Shown one piece after another: positions 1 to 7,540 of a stretch of DNA of 44,100 nt. The stretch's first letter is position 1. Each line of letters starts with the position of its first letter. The notes under the pieces are model-generated. The model saw only the letters and a program-made list of their open reading frames with translations. It ran no database searches and was not told the origin of the DNA. Source of the stretch: an uncultured Bacillota bacterium. Lineage in GTDB: Bacteria > Bacillota > Clostridia > Peptostreptococcales > Anaerovoracaceae. A program made the position numbers and the translations under genes. The stretch is from contig CASESB010000024.1 of NCBI GenBank assembly GCA_949290475.1, forward strand, positions 1-44,100, given 5' to 3'.

Positions 1-395
1 TCGAACATTTCCTCCGGCTCGAGGCTCTGATAATAAGCGAACGATTCCTCTCTCGTCATCCCCTCCGGCTTTGGCTTCAGCACCAGCCGTACCGACCTGC
101 CCGGTCTCCTGTCGTAAAACGAAAACGCCTGCTTGCCCCGCAGATGAAAGAGCAGATTTCCTTTTCCCACGCTGCATCCCAGTATCACCTGGATCGCATC
201 CACGCCGCAGGCGTCGTTTTCGGAAATGCAGACGAGCTCCTCGTCCGGCGAGATCCCCGTCATCTGTCCGCCTTCTTTCTCTGTATCAAGCTTGAGCAGC
301 CTGACAGCATACAGCGCCGCCTTATAGCCTATGGTAAGGCCGCCGCACTCGTGTCCGTGAAATTCTCTGCACCTGTTCCATATCGTATCATTCAT
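1..395 (-). CDS. FmdE-family protein, C-terminus cut by window edge
   Basis: About 131 residues are visible; the 3' end lies outside the window. The N-terminus has the family signature FHGHECGGLTIGYKAA, where most members have C-P-G, followed by SENDACGVDAIQVILGCSVGKGNL split over two conserved blocks: Cys and Asp in the DAIQ segment, and GC-GKGNL. This matches the FmdE domain, named after subunit E of formylmethanofuran dehydrogenase, which has conserved His and Cys metal ligands. The ATG overlaps the end of the upstream methyltransferase gene by 8 bases, so the two are translationally coupled. In bacteria without methanogenesis the role of FmdE proteins is not settled; metal or molybdenum/tungsten handling is an inference from the family and the neighbouring transporter. 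Confidence 0.85.
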   Translation of the reverse strand, partial: MNDTIWNRCREFHGHECGGLTIGYKAALYAVRLLKLDTEKEGGQMTGISPDEELVCISENDACGVDAIQVILGCSVGKGNLLFHLRGKQAFSFYDRRPGRSVRLVLKPKPEGMTREESFAYYQSLEPEEMF

Positions 396-1227
396 GCCCG
401 TAACGCTCCTTTACGTTCCAGTATATCGTCACTATCTGCGCCGATATCTCCTCCGTCACCACTCCGTCTATGCTTTTATCCATAATATAATCGTCGATCG
501 CCGCCTTTTCCTGCGCACTCAGCTCTCTGCATCTGTTGCTGCTCTGACGGAATATGCACCAGTCGATCATATCTCTCGCCGAGCGCTCCGAGGTCCACTC
601 GGCATCCCCTGCTATGATCTCGGGCGTATAGCCGTTCAGCCACAGGTATGCGAATATATTGGGAATCATATCGTTCCGGTGCCGCCGTCCGTCAAGACCC
701 GCTGCCTTGAGCGCGCCGTCCAGTACGGAATCTCTGCGCCTCACAGGCTTGACGATAAAGCAGTGTCCGGCGGCGCAGCTGTTCATCATTTCCAGCGTAT
801 GATAGTCGCATACAGCCGGCGTCATGTGAGCAAAGACGAGGTCGTATTTGCCGCGCCAGCCGAGATTGTCGATATCCGCGTCCGCCCAGTCCAGCGTCAT
901 AAATTCCACGTTGCCCGTGCCCGTCTCCGCAGCGCTTCGCCGTGCAGCTTCGATCATCTTCGGCGAAACGTCCGTGCCGGTGACCTGGCCGGCCGTCTGC
1001 GCCAGCGCCAGCGAATACTGCCCGGCGCCGCAGCCGATATCCAACACCTTCGTTTCCGGCCCCGGCTGCAGCCGCTGCCATATATACTTCAAAAAAAGGT
1101 TTTCCCTTCTGTCAGGTATGGGCTTTTTGGCAAATTCTCCGGCTCGGCTGTCCCACATGCCGGCGTCCGTGTCCTCTCCCCGATTCGCAGGTTGTATCCA
1201 TTCCCTTTTTAATCTTTCCAGATCCAT
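388..1227 (-). CDS. Class I SAM-dependent methyltransferase in metal-transport operon
   Basis: This is a 279-residue protein. The SAM-binding motif I is clear at about residues 59-72 (VLDIGCGAGQYSLALA) and is followed by an acidic motif II (GTDVSPKMIEAARRSA). The C-terminal half, rich in Trp, Tyr and Arg, resembles no specific methyltransferase I can name. The gene lies 33 bases downstream of the ABC ATPase gene and overlaps the FmdE gene, so it belongs to the same operon. A purine-rich ribosome site precedes the ATG. The substrate is unknown; the context would allow modification of a metallophore or cofactor, but nothing in the sequence proves that. Confidence 0.8.
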   Translation of the reverse strand: MDLERLKREWIQPANRGEDTDAGMWDSRAGEFAKKPIPDRRENLFLKYIWQRLQPGPETKVLDIGCGAGQYSLALAQTAGQVTGTDVSPKMIEAARRSAAETGTGNVEFMTLDWADADIDNLGWRGKYDLVFAHMTPAVCDYHTLEMMNSCAAGHCFIVKPVRRRDSVLDGALKAAGLDGRRHRNDMIPNIFAYLWLNGYTPEIIAGDAEWTSERSARDMIDWCIFRQSSNRCRELSAQEKAAIDDYIMDKSIDGVVTEEISAQIVTIYWNVKERYGHE

Positions 1228-1260
1228 GATGCTCTTCCTCTTCCTTTCTTACTGCCCTGC

Positions 1261-2013
1261 TCAGTCTACCAGGATCACTCTCCTGCCCCGCACCTCGGCG
1301 ACCTCGCCGTCGATGCCGTACACTTCGCGAACGGCCTGTCTATCCAGTATCTCCTGTCCGCCGTAGCGATAGACCTCTCCGTCCTGCAGCAGCAGCAGTC
1401 TGTCGCAAAACCGCAGCGCCAGATTGAGATCGTGCATGACTACGATCGCCGTTATGCCTTCACCTTCACATATTCCCCTGACGATTTCCAACACCTGATA
1501 CTGGTTCCTGATGTCGAGGTTGCTGGTCGGCTCGTCGAGCAGCAGCAGCTTCGGCTGCTGTGCCAGCGCCCTGGCAAGCATAACCTTTTGACGCTCTCCG
1601 CCGCTGAGCTCGTTCAGATACCTGCCGCGCATCTGCATCAGCTGCAGGCTTTCCATAGCTTCATGAACGATCTCGTGATCCTTCTCCGTGAAACCCCACG
1701 TCATATACGGACGCCGCCCCAGCATCACCATATCGTGAACCGTCATCTGCGTCTCGGGTACGGTCTGCGCTACAAAGGCACTCCTCCTCGCCACCTCTCG
1801 CGTCGTCATGTTGAGGAGTTCTTCACCTTCCAGCCGCACGCTGCCGCTGTCCGGCGAAAGTATCTTATTGAAGCATTTCAGCATCGTGCTCTTGCCGGCG
1901 CCGTTGTTGCCCAGCACGGCCAGGAATTTTCCCGCCTCCAGCTCGAAGCTGACCGATTGCAGGACCTGCGGTCCTCCCGGATAATGAAATCTCAGTTCCT
2001 TTACTTCTAACAT
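1261..2013 (-). CDS. ABC transporter ATPase, FecE/BtuD type
   Basis: This is a 250-residue ATP-binding subunit of a type II (BtuCD-like) importer. The start is the ATG giving MLEVKELRFHYPGG, because the open frame further upstream overlaps the permease gene in another frame. Walker A is GNNGAGKST (near residue 35), the ABC signature is LSGGERQ, and Walker B ends LLLLDEPTSNLD, followed by the H-loop VVMHD. The first 7 bases overlap the permease stop codon, typical of coupled subunits. It should power uptake through the FecCD permease encoded just upstream. The substrate class is ferric siderophore, heme, cobalamin or molybdate/tungstate; the ATPase itself cannot discriminate among these. Confidence 0.93.
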   Translation of the reverse strand: MLEVKELRFHYPGGPQVLQSVSFELEAGKFLAVLGNNGAGKSTMLKCFNKILSPDSGSVRLEGEELLNMTTREVARRSAFVAQTVPETQMTVHDMVMLGRRPYMTWGFTEKDHEIVHEAMESLQLMQMRGRYLNELSGGERQKVMLARALAQQPKLLLLDEPTSNLDIRNQYQVLEIVRGICEGEGITAIVVMHDLNLALRFCDRLLLLQDGEVYRYGGQEILDRQAVREVYGIDGEVAEVRGRRVILVD

Positions 2014-3071
2014 CCCTTGCCTCTCCCCTTGAACAGCAGATACAGAAACAGCGGCGCTCCCAGAAACGAAGTGATAGCTCCTATCGGCAGAATCACCGGG
2101 CTGATCGCCGTTCTGGCCAGCAGATCTCCCAGCAGCAGCAGCGAGCTGCCGGCCATTATCGAGCCGGGTATCAGGTATACGTGATTGTTGCCTACTATAC
2201 GCCTGACGATATGCGGAGCTACGAGGCCGATGAAATTTATCAGCCCGATGTACGATACTATGACGGCCGCCATGAAGCAGCACAGCACCATGTTGGACAC
2301 CGTGAGCCGTCTGACGTTTATTCCCAGACTGATGGCCGTCTCGGTGCCGCTCAGCAGCCCGTTGAAATCCCACCTGTGGAGGATGAACCAGACGCAGCAT
2401 ATGAGCGTCACTATCGCCATCAGCCGTATATCCCCCCATGAAGCGTTGCCGAGATCGCCGAAGGTCCAGAAAACTATGGCCGCCAGTTCCACCTCGTCGG
2501 CAAAGTACTGCAGCAGCGTCGTCGCTCCCGTAAACAGCGAGCTTATCGCGACTCCGGCCAGGATTATGGCTTCCGGCGAGATCTGTCTCAGCCTAGACAG
2601 TCCCATGATCACGAGCGCCACCGCCATGCTGCCGGCAAAGGCGCAGGCTGGTATCGCAAAGCTCCCGCCGCCGGATACTCCCGCACCCAGGACGATGATG
2701 GCAAAGGCTGCCCCGAATCCCGCTCCCTGCGAAACGCCCAGCGTTGAAGCCGAAGCCAGAGGGTTGTGGAGTATCACCTGCAGGATGCAGCCGGCCACAC
2801 CAAGCCCGGCGCCGGCTACCAGCGCCGTACATATCCTCGGCAGCCTCACATCCTGCACCACAATATTTATCCTCTCGTCTCCGGCCGCGCCGAATATACC
2901 CTTTACCATCTGCGTAAGCGACGTATCGTATGATCCCGCCCACAGCGAGATCAGGACAGCCAGCAGCAGTATGACTGCCAGCAGCATCAGAAAAAGTATA
3001 CTGTGCACATGTTTTTTTCGGTATGCCGGATCCCAGCTATCTCTGTCCGATGACAACCTCTTTAAACTCAT
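2007..3071 (-). CDS. FecCD-family ABC transporter permease
   Basis: The protein has 354 residues with many hydrophobic segments, as expected of the roughly ten-helix FecCD/BtuC fold. Family landmarks are the first membrane segment after a short basic cytoplasmic tail, VRLPRICTALVAGAGLGVAG, and GLINFIGLVAPHIVRRIVG near residues 265-285, the region that couples to the ATPase. The start overlaps the substrate-binding protein gene by 35 bases, but a strong ribosome site (AAGGAG, 7 bases before the ATG) lies inside that gene and supports it. FecCD permeases import Fe-siderophores, heme, cobalamin and, in the MolBCA subgroup, molybdate or tungstate. Confidence 0.93.
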   Translation of the reverse strand: MSLKRLSSDRDSWDPAYRKKHVHSILFLMLLAVILLLAVLISLWAGSYDTSLTQMVKGIFGAAGDERINIVVQDVRLPRICTALVAGAGLGVAGCILQVILHNPLASASTLGVSQGAGFGAAFAIIVLGAGVSGGGSFAIPACAFAGSMAVALVIMGLSRLRQISPEAIILAGVAISSLFTGATTLLQYFADEVELAAIVFWTFGDLGNASWGDIRLMAIVTLICCVWFILHRWDFNGLLSGTETAISLGINVRRLTVSNMVLCCFMAAVIVSYIGLINFIGLVAPHIVRRIVGNNHVYLIPGSIMAGSSLLLLGDLLARTAISPVILPIGAITSFLGAPLFLYLLFKGRGKGC

Positions 3072-4140
3072 ACCCGTTCTCCTTCAGCGTTCCATAGAAG
3101 TTCGTTCCCAGCAGCTTGTTGAAGATCTCGTCCGCCTTGGCTGCAGGATCCACGTCCTCAAACTGCTCCGGATAGATGACCGTTCCCGCATAATACGTGT
3201 CTGCCAGTGCCGTCTCCAGATTCGATGCGCTGGAACGATATGATATCTGCGAATACACGCGTCCGTTTTTCACCGCCTGCAGCTGCTCGTAATATTCCGG
3301 CGTCGTTTCATAATGCTCGTTTATGAGCTTCAGACCTTCCAGATCTATAAATATGATATCCGGATCCCAGGCCAGCACCTGCTCGAGCTCGATGTTGAAC
3401 GCGCCCGTCCGCCCCGTCTCGTCTGCCAGATTCTTGGCGTGGATAGCGGACAGCGGGCCGTATCCGGCCTCAGTTCCCTCAAACCCATGCAGACCCTTAT
3501 AGCTGACTCCGCCTATATACACGGCAGGGCCGTCCTCCTGCACATCGGCTGTCCTTTCATCAAGATCCGCCTTGATGTCGTCGAGATAATCCGTCAGCTC
3601 CTGCGCACGCTCCTCTCTGCCGTAGACTTCGCCCATGATGCGGAAGGTTTCGTATGCCGTCTCACCGATCATTTCATCGTTGAGACCGATGGTGATCACC
3701 GGTATCCCGACCTTCTGCTGCAGCTCATCGGCATCTGTCCCCGTTGCCTCCGACATCACGATCACATCGGGATCTGCCGCAAGCAGCAGCTCGGCGTCGG
3801 GCTCATCCTTGACCCCGATCACCGGCAGCTCCGAAAACAGTTCGTAATTCACATAATTGTACGGCCGCGATAGCGTCCGCTCATGCTCGTAATCCTCGAC
3901 TCCGACTACAAGCTCCTCCGCGTCCATATAGCACGTGTAACGGAGCGCACCCACACCTACACAGACGACGCGCTCGACCTTCTCAGGAACCTCTACCTCG
4001 CGTCCCTTGCTGTCGGTAACGGTCACCGTCTCTCCCCCTGCTGAAGCCTCTGTGCTGTCATTGCCGCCGCAGCCTGTCAGCAGCAGTACCGCCGTCAGCG
4101 CGACTGCGGCCAGCAGCCCGGCGCATATTCTCTTTCTCAT
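3037..4140 (-). CDS. Periplasmic-binding lipoprotein, FecB/BtuF class III
   Basis: This 367-residue extracellular substrate-binding protein begins at MRKRICAGLLAA. An upstream in-frame ATG (4185) would put 15 hydrophilic residues before the signal peptide and is not favoured. The signal peptide ends in the lipobox LLTGC, so the mature protein should be a lipid-anchored Cys. The body has the class III pattern: an N-lobe with RVVCVGVG and DADELQQK, a long linking helix (about residues 185-205, rich in Glu and Asp), and a C-lobe with AWDPDIIFIDLEG. It is the first gene of the operon, directly after the promoter and leader. Ligand-binding residues cannot be assigned from sequence alone. Confidence 0.92.
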   Translation of the reverse strand: MRKRICAGLLAAVALTAVLLLTGCGGNDSTEASAGGETVTVTDSKGREVEVPEKVERVVCVGVGALRYTCYMDAEELVVGVEDYEHERTLSRPYNYVNYELFSELPVIGVKDEPDAELLLAADPDVIVMSEATGTDADELQQKVGIPVITIGLNDEMIGETAYETFRIMGEVYGREERAQELTDYLDDIKADLDERTADVQEDGPAVYIGGVSYKGLHGFEGTEAGYGPLSAIHAKNLADETGRTGAFNIELEQVLAWDPDIIFIDLEGLKLINEHYETTPEYYEQLQAVKNGRVYSQISYRSSASNLETALADTYYAGTVIYPEQFEDVDPAAKADEIFNKLLGTNFYGTLKENGYEFKEVVIGQR

Positions 4141-4346
4141 TTTCTCGCATCCCTTTCTCGTCACAAAATAAAAACAGGAAAACAAGACCGCTCCTGCGGT
4201 ATCATTGCCTTCCTGGTCAAATATTCCCTGTCTGTTCGGTTTTCTAAAAATCAGATGATCCGTATCGGATCCGATGAGGCGGACGCATTGTCTTCCGTCC
4301 TGCCTGCGCCGCTCTTCTGAGCTGCTGCGGCGCTTCAGCGCCGTTT
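4141..4346 (-). other. Long structured 5' leader of the metal-uptake operon, possible riboswitch
   Basis: Roughly 200 bases separate the predicted transcription start from the lipoprotein ATG. On the minus strand the leader holds a perfect hairpin near its 5' end (GGCGC-TGAA-GCGCC), a palindrome around ATCGGATCCGAT, and near the 3' end a nested structure: AGGAA ... TTCCT enclosing ACCGC-AGGA-GCGGT. No clear U-tract terminator is present, so any control would more likely act on translation. FmdE-linked and molybdate-transport operons in anaerobes can carry Moco/Tuco RNAs (Rfam RF01055), but I could not match the consensus by eye. Confidence 0.35.
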
Positions 4347-4351
4347 TTTCA

Positions 4352-4379
4352 ATTATACCATGTTTTGCGTGTTTTTCAA
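4352..4379 (-). promoter_or_regulatory. Sigma-A promoter of the metal-uptake operon
   Basis: On the minus strand TTGAAA (4374-4379) and a perfect TATAAT (4352-4357) are separated by 16 bases. It sits directly after the SprT-like gene and drives the operon leftwards. Confidence 0.7.
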
Positions 4380-4395
4380 TGCCGAATTTCAGAGT

Positions 4396-4932
4396 TTATC
4401 CTTTCACGAGCTTCAGTCTGCCGCCGCACCGGCAGCGGTAGCGCCCCGGATTCTTTACAGCCTTGCTGCGCCGCCGGCGATGATATTCACGACCGCATTT
4501 TTCGCATCGTAACACATACCTTATTTCCTCGATGCGCTCTGCTTCCTCCGGCTGCTCCAGGCCCGCCGCCTCAAACGATGCTGTTCGCTTGATATTGTAT
4601 CCGTAGGTGGTGTTCATGATTCCGGCATATGTCTTCCATATTTTGCCATGGTCGTGGCAGCCGGGACATGTGTGGAGAACTTCGTGCGCCAGCACCTCAC
4701 GGATCACGTCATCGCTGCACTCTGTAATAAATCCGCTGATCTCTATCGTGAACTTCCCGTTTTTTCTCCGGCAGCACCCAAAGCGTTTTTTCGGTCTGTG
4801 ATTCACCGTCACATGCTCGCATATATCAAAAGGCACGGGAATACCGGCTTCCCGCGCCTGCGTGATCACGTATTCAAGATTTCTGTCCAGTTCCTTCTGC
4901 CTCATAGCTTCCTGATGTTTCACATGAAACAT
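4396..4932 (-). CDS. SprT-like zinc metalloprotease-domain protein
   Basis: This 178-residue protein has the SprT-like signature HEVLHTCPGCHDHGKIW (about residues 87-103): an HExxH zinc site with a third His downstream. It is followed by a C-terminal zinc ribbon, C-E-K-C at about 143-146 and C-R-C near 171-173. SprT-like proteins are found in DNA-protein crosslink repair (SPRTN family) and as uncharacterised bacterial proteins; activity here is inferred from the motif only. The first six codons (MFHVKH) are themselves a parS-like palindrome. The gene follows spo0J by 6 bases on the same strand and may be cotranscribed with soj-spo0J. Confidence 0.82.
   Translation of the reverse strand: MFHVKHQEAMRQKELDRNLEYVITQAREAGIPVPFDICEHVTVNHRPKKRFGCCRRKNGKFTIEISGFITECSDDVIREVLAHEVLHTCPGCHDHGKIWKTYAGIMNTTYGYNIKRTASFEAAGLEQPEEAERIEEIRYVLRCEKCGREYHRRRRSKAVKNPGRYRCRCGGRLKLVKG
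4916..4931. promoter_or_regulatory. parS-like site overlapping the SprT-like start codon
   Basis: TGTTTCACATGAAACA differs at one central base from the Bacillus parS palindrome TGTTTCACGTGAAACA. It lies just downstream of spo0J and encodes residues 1-6 of the next protein. A ParB (Spo0J) dimer should recognise it. Confidence 0.8.
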
Positions 4933-4938
4933 TTTCCT

Positions 4939-5898
4939 TTATGCCAGTGTTTTCAACAGCTCAAGCAGTCTCTCCAGCTCTTCTCTGCTGTAAAACTCTA
5001 TCTCTATTTTCCCTTTTCTGCCGTTTTGGTTGAGGTTTACTCTGGTGCCGAAGATCTCCTTCAGATCCTCCTCAACTCTCCTGACGTCTGCGTTTTTCGG
5101 CCTGGCTTTCGCCTTGCTCCTGCTGCCGCCCGCCTTGCTTTCCTGCGCCAGCTTTTCTATCTGCCTTACGGAAAGTCCCTCTTTAACTGCTCTTTCCGCA
5201 AGCGCTATCTGCTTCTCCGTGTCGCGGATGGCCGCCAGCGCCCTGGCATGTCCTGACGTAAGCGTTCCTCCCGCCACATGCTCCTTCACCGCTTCGCTGA
5301 GCTTCAATAGTCTGAGGCTGTTCGTTATATACGGACGGCTCTTGCCCAGGCTCTTTGACACCTGCTCCTGCGTCAGCCCGTATGTATCCATCATCTGCTC
5401 TATCCCTTCAGCCTCTTCTATCGGATTAAGATCCTCGCGCTGCATGTTCTCTATTATCGCCAGCAGCATATTTTCTTCATCGGAAAGCTCTCTGACGATG
5501 CACGGCAGCTCCTTTATCCCGATGAGCCTTGCCGCTCTCCACCTTCTTTCACCGGCAACGATCTCATATCCGGCCTTCGCCCGGCGCAGAACTATCGGCT
5601 GTATCAGGCCGTGCTCCTCGATCGAGGCCGCCAGCTCTCTGAGCTTCTCCTCATCAAAGCTCTTTCGCGGCTGGTTCGTATTCGGCTTTATGTCGTTGAT
5701 GTCTATATAGGCTATGCCGCTGTCGGAAGCGTCCTCACGCACCGATACGGACTTTGTCGTCCCGCCGGCCGGTTTGCCGCTGTTTTTGCCGCCGCCTTTT
5801 CTTCCATCCTCGCTTCCGGTGGACAGATTTACTTCCGCGTCTCCGAAAAGAGCATCAAGGCCTCTTCCCAATCCCCTCGATTTTTTCGGTGCCGCCAT
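4939..5898 (-). CDS. parB: Chromosome partitioning protein ParB / Spo0J
   Basis: This 319-residue ParB begins MAAPKKSRGLGRGLDALFG, the conserved N-terminus that stimulates the ParA ATPase. The N-terminal CTPase domain carries NTNQPRKSFDEEKL (box I) and the CTP-binding GERRWRA motif near residue 117, then ENMQREDLNPIEEA. A helix-turn-helix (LTQEQVSKSLGKSRPYITNSLRLL, in two parts) reads parS, and a basic linker leads to the C-terminal dimerisation domain. It should load and slide on DNA around the parS sites at 4916 and 6782. The ATG abuts the soj stop codon, with a GAGGAGG ribosome site inside soj. Confidence 0.97.
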   Translation of the reverse strand: MAAPKKSRGLGRGLDALFGDAEVNLSTGSEDGRKGGGKNSGKPAGGTTKSVSVREDASDSGIAYIDINDIKPNTNQPRKSFDEEKLRELAASIEEHGLIQPIVLRRAKAGYEIVAGERRWRAARLIGIKELPCIVRELSDEENMLLAIIENMQREDLNPIEEAEGIEQMMDTYGLTQEQVSKSLGKSRPYITNSLRLLKLSEAVKEHVAGGTLTSGHARALAAIRDTEKQIALAERAVKEGLSVRQIEKLAQESKAGGSRSKAKARPKNADVRRVEEDLKEIFGTRVNLNQNGRKGKIEIEFYSREELERLLELLKTLA

Positions 5899-6672
5899 TT
5901 ATTCCTCCTCCTCGCTGCTTAAGAATTCATCTGCGAAGTCCATATACGCCGCGGCTCCGGTAGACTTAGGGTCGTACTGTATAACGGGCATCCCGTAGCT
6001 CGGCGCCTCTGCCAGCCTGACGTTTCTCGGTATGACGGTGGTATATACCTTCTCCTTGAAATATTTCTTGACTTCCTCCACCACCTGGACCGAGAGATTC
6101 GTTCTGCCGTCAAACATACTGAGTATAACGCCTTCGATCTCAAGCCCCGGATTGATGTTCCTCTTGACGATGTCGATAGTGCTCATCAGCTGACTCACAC
6201 CCTCCAGCGCATAGAATTCGCACTGGATCGGGATCAGCACCGAATCGACCGCAGCCAGCGAATTGATCGTCAGTATGCCGAGCGACGGCGGACAATCTAT
6301 GAATATATAGTCGTAATCCGGCTTAAGTATATCTATCGCTCTCTTAAGTCGTTTTTCTCTGCCCTTGAGCTCTATGAGCTCCACCTCTGCTCCTGCCAGC
6401 TGCACGCTTGCCGGTACGATATCCATATTTTCGACTCCCGTAGGAAGCACCGCTTCCCTGGGATCAAAATCATCCTCGATCAGTATCTCGTGCGTCGTAG
6501 CCTCCAGATCCTTCTTTGATATGCCTACGCCGCTCGTAGTATTTCCCTGCGGATCTATATCAAGTATAAGGACCTTCTTGCCCTTTATGGCCAGACACGC
6601 TGCGAGGTTTATATTGGTAGTGGTCTTGCCGACCCCGCCCTTCTGGTTAAAAATAGCTATAGCTTTACCCAC
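5899..6672 (-). CDS. parA: Chromosome partitioning ATPase ParA / Soj
   Basis: This 257-residue MinD/ParA-superfamily ATPase has the deviant Walker A KGGVGKTTT at residues 11-19, with the signature second Lys, then ILDIDPQGNTTSG and FIDCPPSLG (Walker B region). The start codon is GTG, chosen for its position 7 bases after a strong AAGGAGG site and its match to the family start (MGKAIAIFNQKGG). Soj works with ParB for origin segregation and, in Bacillus, regulates DnaA. The upstream region holds a perfect parS and a TATAAT (near 6715-6725), so ParB bound there could influence expression. Confidence 0.97.
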   Translation of the reverse strand: MGKAIAIFNQKGGVGKTTTNINLAACLAIKGKKVLILDIDPQGNTTSGVGISKKDLEATTHEILIEDDFDPREAVLPTGVENMDIVPASVQLAGAEVELIELKGREKRLKRAIDILKPDYDYIFIDCPPSLGILTINSLAAVDSVLIPIQCEFYALEGVSQLMSTIDIVKRNINPGLEIEGVILSMFDGRTNLSVQVVEEVKKYFKEKVYTTVIPRNVRLAEAPSYGMPVIQYDPKSTGAAAYMDFADEFLSSEEEE

Positions 6673-6781
6673 TTTTTATCCTCCTTGAATGCTTTTCTCG
6701 TTAAGCCTTTGCTTTAACCATTATATATCATCCCTTCTGTTTTTACTATCTTTTTATATAAAAGCAGCAACAAAAAAATAA

Positions 6782-6797
6782 TGTTTCACGTGAAACA
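6782..6797. promoter_or_regulatory. Perfect parS site
   Basis: TGTTTCACGTGAAACA is an exact 16-bp match to the Bacillus parS consensus, lying between rsmG and soj. On the minus strand the palindrome is followed by a T-rich run (TTATTTTTTT), so the same bases could also act as a weak terminator for rsmG. A further half site (GAAACAT) lies at about 6803-6809. Confidence 0.95.
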
Positions 6798-6829
6798 TCA
6801 GCGAAACATTATCCTTAAACATATAAAAA

Positions 6830-7540
6830 TCATCTGAGCGGCTCCTTTGTTGGTCTTCCTGCCTTCCGAGGAAATTTAGAGGGTGTATTCTTTTCTTTTT
6901 GTATAATTATCAGCCTGTGATCGAACGGCATATCCTCTCCGCCCGGTCGCACGTCTCCCGTCAGCCTGCCGCCCAGCAGCTCTATCGCTCTCTGCGCCTG
7001 CCTTACCTCGTCGTCGCAATCCGGCCCCTTATAAGCTATGAAGCTGCCGCCCGTCTTTACGAAGGGCAGACAGTATTCGGCAAGCGTACTCATATTTGCT
7101 ACAGCTCTGGAAACGCAGAGGTCAAAGGTCTCGCGCAGCTCCTTCTTCCTGGCAAGCTCCTCAGCGCGCCCGTGTATAGCCGTCACATTCGCGATGCCCA
7201 GCTTCTCACAGAGTTCGTTTACTATTTTTATCCTCTTGTTCAGAGAGTCTATCAAAGTGAATCGCTTCTCCGGAAACGCTATCGCCAGCGGCACTCCCGG
7301 AAATCCGCCTCCGGTACCTACGTCTATGACCGTTCCCGCCGACCTGAACTCATCGAGCTCCGCGCACAGCAGCGAATCTGCGTAATGCTTCTGTATGAAT
7401 TCGCGTCTGTCCGTTATGGCCGTAAGGTTTACGCTCTCGTTGAGCCTGAGTATCTCTTCCATATAACCCGTGAGCTGCTCCTGTTTCCTGTCGCTGTGCT
7501 CCACTCCCGGAATGCTGAATACTTCCTTCATATCTGTCAT
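6830..7540 (-). CDS. rsmG: 16S rRNA (guanine527-N7)-methyltransferase RsmG
   Basis: This 236-residue protein has the RsmG/GidB SAM fold. The diagnostic motif [20 protein letters not shown] is near residues 70-89, followed by [18 protein letters not shown] and the [16 protein letters not shown] block. It methylates G527 of 16S rRNA with S-adenosylmethionine. Its ATG overlaps the mnmG stop (ATGA), the usual arrangement in Bacillota. The C-terminal 20 residues are basic and poorly conserved. Confidence 0.96.
   Translation of the reverse strand: MTDMKEVFSIPGVEHSDRKQEQLTGYMEEILRLNESVNLTAITDRREFIQKHYADSLLCAELDEFRSAGTVIDVGTGGGFPGVPLAIAFPEKRFTLIDSLNKRIKIVNELCEKLGIANVTAIHGRAEELARKKELRETFDLCVSRAVANMSTLAEYCLPFVKTGGSFIAYKGPDCDDEVRQAQRAIELLGGRLTGDVRPGGEDMPFDHRLIIIQKEKNTPSKFPRKAGRPTKEPLR

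Noticed and set aside
394..1212. 272-residue plus-strand frame over the methyltransferase
   Set aside because: Antisense shadow; the minus strand has a clear SAM-binding motif.
2014..2439. N-terminal extension of the ABC ATPase frame
   Set aside because: It lies antisense-in-frame over the permease gene and has no similarity to transporters; the ATG at 2013 matches the family start.
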